9,462 bases of DNA from contig JAKAIJ010000091.1 in NCBI GenBank assembly GCA_021814355.1, positions 1 through 9,462 on the forward strand. The letters are read 5' to 3'. The notes beneath the pieces were generated by a model. That model was given only the letters and a program-made list of their open reading frames with translations. It was not told the DNA's origin and did not search any database. This stretch comes from Acidobacteriota bacterium. GTDB lineage: Bacteria; Acidobacteriota; UBA4820; DSQY01. A program made the position numbers and the translations under genes. Of the stretch, positions 7,062 to 9,462 are shown piece by piece; within the stretch, counting starts at the first letter, position 1; the number at the start of each line of letters is the position of its first letter.

Positions 7062-7126
7062 CGCACGTGTGAGGTTTTCCCCTCCAGGTCTAGCGACCGA
7101 CGCCGCCGGCGGGCCCCGACGACCTC

Positions 7127-7317
7127 CTACCTGCGGAAGCCCACCAGCAGGCCGTCGGGCGTGGGAAGGCAGGCGGTCTCGAAGCCTCGGGCGGCCTCTT
7201 CGTGAAAGAGGCGCACCGCGGCGGCCTCGGGCGACTCCTCCAGGAGCCGCGAGAAGAAGAAGGCGTTGTCGGCCACGAGGAGCCCGCCCTGCCAGCACGC
7301 GAGTTTCGGTCAGCCAT
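7127..7317 (-). pseudogene. Truncated O-methyltransferase remnant with a 463-bp internal deletion
   Basis: This minus-strand segment is a broken copy of the intact methyltransferase at 8772-9425. Bases 7127-7289 match 8772-8934 (stop codon and last 50 or so codons) with four mismatches by my count, at an offset of 1645. Bases 7291-7353 match 9399-9461 (start codon, ribosome site and upstream DNA), at an offset of 2108. The offset difference means 463 bases of the middle are missing, including the whole SAM-binding region. Because 463 is not a multiple of three, the C-terminal part is also out of frame with the retained start, MADRNSRAG. The join falls at a shared GCC, suggesting microhomology-mediated deletion. 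No functional enzyme can result. High identity points to a recent duplication or to gene conversion. Confidence 0.88.
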
Positions 7318-7413
7318 CGGCGCCTCCTTCGTCCGCGGGGGACGACTCCGCGGGCGCGGGGAACCGCCACCGCGATCCACAGGATACCGAGGACGCCCCC
7401 GGCCCCTGCTTGT

Positions 7414-8397
7414 TTATGGGCGCTTCCAGGGGAACGGCGGCGGAGGCGCCGGCGGCGGGAGGTAGATGACGCAGTCCACCGCGGCCGGAGAGGCCGCTTC
7501 AAACGAACCCTGAGGGTCCGCGGGCTCCACGGGATAGCCCTCCCTGTCGAGGATCGCCACACCCTCGCCGCTTTCGTTGTGAGCCTCCATCTCGGCCGCC
7601 AGCGCGTTGATGGCCGACACGTCGAATCCATTCAGGACCGCCATCACATCCTCCCAGGGTCGGGGGAGGGGCGCGCCGTTACCCAGGCGGTTGCTCAGAA
7701 GCGCGGCTGCGGCTTGGGTGGACGCGCAAACTCGCGCCTTGCAGAGGGCGCTACGCCTCCCCCCGGTGGTCTCCCAAGTGGGGTTGGCCCAGAAAAGGCC
7801 CAGGAGCTCGGCGGTGTTGTCGAGCCAGCGCCAACCGAAGCTGAGCGGACCGACCCCGTGGGCAGACCAGAGGTGAGCCGTGAAATCCGGGTGGCTCTTC
7901 CAGAAACCAGGCCCCCGCGTGGCGCTGCCCCCCAGGCCGGGACCCGGCGTGTTCGGACAGACGCTGTCCGCCCGCCGTTCGAGGACGAACGGCGTACCGT
8001 CCGGCACCTGCCCCCTACCGGTTACGACCACCTCGTGGTAGACCGACGACGCCTCCGCCTCGAAGAGCGGCACCTCGAACACCAGGCACCCGCCGGAGGA
8101 AACCCCCTCGGGGCAAGCCGCGAAGCCCGTGCCGGCCGGAAGCAGGAGCGTCACGTCCAAGGCGAGCAGCGGGTCCCAGACCCTCACCTCCATCGGCACA
8201 CCGCCCAGGTTGGTGACCTGGATGCGGAAGTTGACGCTGGAGCCTCCGGGGGCGATTCCCTCAAAGCAGGTGGTGGACACCTGAAAATCGGGCGTCACGG
8301 CGCCTCCTCGGGGCCCCGCCGCATCCACTGATAGGGGTAACAGAAGCAACAGCCCCGCGATACCCGCCGCGAAGCCGTATTTCTTGACGGTGTTCAT
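7414..8397 (-). CDS. Secreted protein with GPGFWKSHP motif, unknown function
   Basis: A 327-residue protein. Residues 1-26 form a clear Sec signal peptide: MNTVKK, a hydrophobic core with LLLLLP, and a probable cut after VDA. Residues about 35-145 look like a beta-rich, DUF11-like segment (FRIQVTNLGGVPMEVRVWDP), followed by GSATRGPGFWKSHP and a helical region with LLGLFWANPTWETTGGRR, ALCKARVCAS and AAALLSNRLGNGAPLP. The 'GxWKxHP' motif recurs in secreted hypothetical proteins of environmental bacteria; no activity is established to my knowledge. Seven cysteines in the mature part suggest disulphides. The C-terminus is proline-rich (PPPAPPPPFPW), with no sorting motif or membrane anchor seen. 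Start ATG 8397 is preceded by GAGGTG four bases upstream. The only convincing promoter upstream is at 8666-8695, with a strong terminator in between, so expression may depend on read-through. Confidence 0.85.
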   Translation of the reverse strand: MNTVKKYGFAAGIAGLLLLLPLSVDAAGPRGGAVTPDFQVSTTCFEGIAPGGSSVNFRIQVTNLGGVPMEVRVWDPLLALDVTLLLPAGTGFAACPEGVSSGGCLVFEVPLFEAEASSVYHEVVVTGRGQVPDGTPFVLERRADSVCPNTPGPGLGGSATRGPGFWKSHPDFTAHLWSAHGVGPLSFGWRWLDNTAELLGLFWANPTWETTGGRRSALCKARVCASTQAAAALLSNRLGNGAPLPRPWEDVMAVLNGFDVSAINALAAEMEAHNESGEGVAILDREGYPVEPADPQGSFEAASPAAVDCVIYLPPPAPPPPFPWKRP

Positions 8398-8540
8398 GGT
8401 TCACCTCTTTCCTCCGGGCCCCAACCGCGCGGGTGTCCAGAACAGCACGCGCCACGGCGGCCCTAGCTTCCGACGGCATTCACCGGCCCCACCTGCGAAC
8501 CGCATTCCCTCTTCCCTCCACGATCCGAAGCTCCAAGCCC

Positions 8541-8573
8541 GAAAAAGAACCGGCAGCGATAGCGCTGCCGGTT
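8541..8573 (-). terminator. Strong intrinsic terminator or attenuator hairpin
   Basis: An 11-bp perfect stem, AACCGGCAGCG with a four-base loop and CGCTGCCGGTT (8548-8558 and 8563-8573), is followed on the minus strand by CTTTTTC. Stem strength and the T-tract on that side make it a minus-strand rho-independent terminator; on the plus strand the following bases are TCACC, which is much poorer. It could end the methyltransferase transcript (stop about 200 bases upstream) or attenuate transcription from the promoter at 8666-8695. Confidence 0.85.
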
Positions 8574-8659
8574 TCACCTTGGCTCCGTGGCGGAACGGTG
8601 ACCACCCTACACCGCCACTTCACAGCCTCAGCGTCTCGAATCCTGCCCAGTTGTCCCGT
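8574..8659 (-). ncRNA. Structured leader or small RNA between promoter and terminator
   Basis: Transcription from the predicted promoter would give an RNA of roughly 115 nt ending at the terminator. On the minus strand it can fold as GGCT (8624-8627 complement), a small internal loop, then GTGGCGG pairing with CCGCCAC (8612-8618 with 8587-8593), then AGCC (8581-8584 complement). An alternative inner pairing is CGGTG with CACCG. A CGCTG segment (8629-8633 complement) could pair with the terminator's 5' arm over five bases, a weak candidate antiterminator. I recognise no known riboswitch class. It could be a cis-acting leader of the secreted-protein gene, a stand-alone small RNA, or simply untranslated DNA. 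Confidence 0.4.
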
Positions 8660-8665
8660 GGTGAA

Positions 8666-8695
8666 AATATAGGGTCCCGCCCGGACCCCGGTCAA
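8666..8695 (-). promoter_or_regulatory. Sigma70-like promoter facing the secreted-protein gene
   Basis: On the minus strand TTGACC (8690-8695) is followed after 18 bases by TATATT (8666-8671). Each box matches the consensus at five of six positions. It lies about 77 bases past the methyltransferase stop and points toward the leader, terminator and secreted-protein gene. The local AT-rich patch stands out in GC-rich DNA. Confidence 0.65.
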
Positions 8696-8771
8696 GGCAC
8701 GGAGAGCTCCAAGAACGCCTCGGCCGCGGGAGTTTCCCGGAACCGATCCCACGCCGGACTCGAGGACGGGT

Positions 8772-9425
8772 CTACCTGCGGAAGCCCACCAACAGGCCGT
8801 CGGGCGTGGGAAGGCAGGCGGTCTCGAAGCCCCGGGCGACCTCTTCGTGAAAGAGGCGCACCGCGGCGGCCTCGGGCGACTCCTCCAGGAGCCGCGAGAA
8901 GAAGAAGGCGTTGTCGGCCAGGAGGAGCCCGCCCCGCCGCAGGTGACGGGCGGCCCACCGCCCGTAGTGGACGTAGCCCTCTTTGTCCGCGTCCAGGAAG
9001 ACCGCGTCGAAGGGTCCGTGCCCCTCCAGCCGCGGCAAGAGATCCTGGGCCTTCCCCACGAGGATCGTCACGCGCCCTTGCGCGCCCGCGGCGGCCAGGT
9101 TCTCCCTAGCCACCGCGGCGTGCTTCGCGTCCACCTCCAGGCTCCATAGGTGCCCCCCTTCCGGGAGCGCCCGGGCGATCCAGAGGGCCGAGTAGCCGGC
9201 GAGGGTGCCCACCTCCACCACGCGCCGGGCGCCGAGCGCGCGCAGGAGCACCTCGAGGAACCGCCCCTCGTTGGCTCCCACCTGGATGGCCGGCATCCCG
9301 AAAAGGTCGGGCGCGGCGAAGGCCCTCTCCAGCGCCGCGTCGTGCGCCGCGTGGACCCTCGCCGCGTAGGCCAGGATCTCCGCGGTCGCGTAGGTCGCGC
9401 CGGCGCGCGAGTCCCGGTCAGCCAT
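8772..9425 (-). CDS. SAM-dependent O-methyltransferase, family 3 type
   Basis: A 217-residue cytoplasmic enzyme of the catechol/caffeoyl-CoA O-methyltransferase type (class I Rossmann fold, usually 210-230 residues, divalent-metal dependent). Visible motifs are the SAM-binding loop VVEVGTLAGYSALWIA (69-84), the acidic end of the second strand SLEVD (95-99), the metal-site segment FLDADKEGY (143-151, with Asp145 and Asp147) and LLADNAFF (168-175, with Asp171-Asn172). The C-terminus, LPTPDGLLVGFRR, is typical of the family. It would transfer a methyl group from SAM to a hydroxyl of a small, probably phenolic substrate, but the substrate cannot be inferred. Start ATG 9425 has AAGGAGG just upstream (complement of the bases after 9429). 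All motifs are intact, unlike the deleted copy at 7127-7317. The promoter lies beyond the window end. Confidence 0.93.
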   Translation of the reverse strand: MADRDSRAGATYATAEILAYAARVHAAHDAALERAFAAPDLFGMPAIQVGANEGRFLEVLLRALGARRVVEVGTLAGYSALWIARALPEGGHLWSLEVDAKHAAVARENLAAAGAQGRVTILVGKAQDLLPRLEGHGPFDAVFLDADKEGYVHYGRWAARHLRRGGLLLADNAFFFSRLLEESPEAAAVRLFHEEVARGFETACLPTPDGLLVGFRR

Positions 9426-9462
9426 CGGCGCCTCCTTCGTCCGCGGGGGACGACTCCGCGGA

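Larger units (their letters stand above)
8398..8771 (-). other. Regulatory spacer between methyltransferase and secreted-protein genes
   Basis: This 374-base gap is read on the minus strand between two genes of the same orientation. From high to low coordinates it holds about 75 bases of unassigned sequence, a sigma70-like promoter (8666-8695), a foldable leader (about 8574-8659), an intrinsic terminator (8541-8573), and about 140 bases up to the secreted-protein start with no evident second promoter. No protein gene is supported here. Confidence 0.7.

Noticed and set aside
6396..7631. Long minus-strand open frame across the response regulator and the methyltransferase remnant
   Set aside because: It runs antisense to a well-supported regulator and through the inverted repeats. 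There is no consistent domain or ribosome site.
7069..8331. Long plus-strand open frame opposite the secreted-protein gene
   Set aside because: It is antisense to a gene with signal peptide and ribosome site. Its composition is typical of a shadow frame.
8578..8657. tRNA-like stretch with a GTGGCGGAACGGT D-arm-like part and a CTCGAATCC T-loop-like part
   Set aside because: The acceptor, anticodon and T stems do not pair, so no cloverleaf forms. The resemblance is limited to short motifs.
8574..8659. Possible GEMM (c-di-GMP-I) riboswitch, tempting because of the PilZ domain and the partial GGGCA...GACGC pattern on the minus strand
   Set aside because: The P2 stem with its tetraloop and the conserved GACGCAAAGCC-type segment are not present. 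The match is too weak to name.

Overview
The window is GC-rich DNA with strong GGAGG-type ribosome sites, frequent GTG starts and tightly packed genes. The gene mix is a prokaryotic adenine deaminase, a Nif3 protein, a PilZ domain, a multi-PAS sensor with an Rcp1-type response regulator, and a secreted 'GFWKSHP' protein. This would fit a high-GC Gram-negative, free-living bacterium, perhaps from the deltaproteobacterial groups. That taxonomic guess is an inference from style and content, and no marker gene is present to fix it.

Layout. (1) 19-3310, plus strand: a compact operon of an AhpD/carboxymuconolactone-decarboxylase-like protein, a Nif3/YbgI-like dinuclear metal protein (1-nt gap) and an adenine deaminase. 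The deaminase is extended in frame by a C-terminal PilZ (c-di-GMP-binding type) domain, and this is the most unusual protein in the window. (2) 3311-3645: an intergenic region holding a promoter with perfect TTGACA and TATAAT boxes. (3) 3646-6929, plus strand: a three-gene signalling operon with 4-nt overlaps at its two inner junctions. It encodes a four-PAS sensor without a kinase domain, a histidine kinase whose N-terminus is five tandem 21-residue coiled-coil repeats, and a single-domain Rcp1-type response regulator. The PAS gene carries a one-base insertion near 3868 that splits it into two frames. PAS2 and PAS4 are an internal duplication. (4) 6930-7126: a short spacer rich in inverted repeats. 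(5) 7127-9462, minus strand: a decayed O-methyltransferase copy, a secreted protein gene, and an intact O-methyltransferase. The decayed copy matches both ends of the intact gene but lacks 463 bp from its middle. Between the intact methyltransferase and the secreted protein gene lie a sigma70-like promoter, a structured leader of about 85 nt and a strong intrinsic terminator, all on the minus strand. This arrangement suggests an attenuator, a riboswitch-like leader or a small RNA.

How the genes may work together. The first operon combines purine salvage (adenine to hypoxanthine) with a possible c-di-GMP input. The second is a split phosphorelay: PAS sensor, separate coiled-coil kinase, and a CheY-like regulator with no output domain. 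The minus-strand block shows local duplication and deletion around a methyltransferase, with a possible RNA-regulated secreted protein between the two copies. No tRNA, rRNA, CRISPR array, transposase or integrase gene was found.
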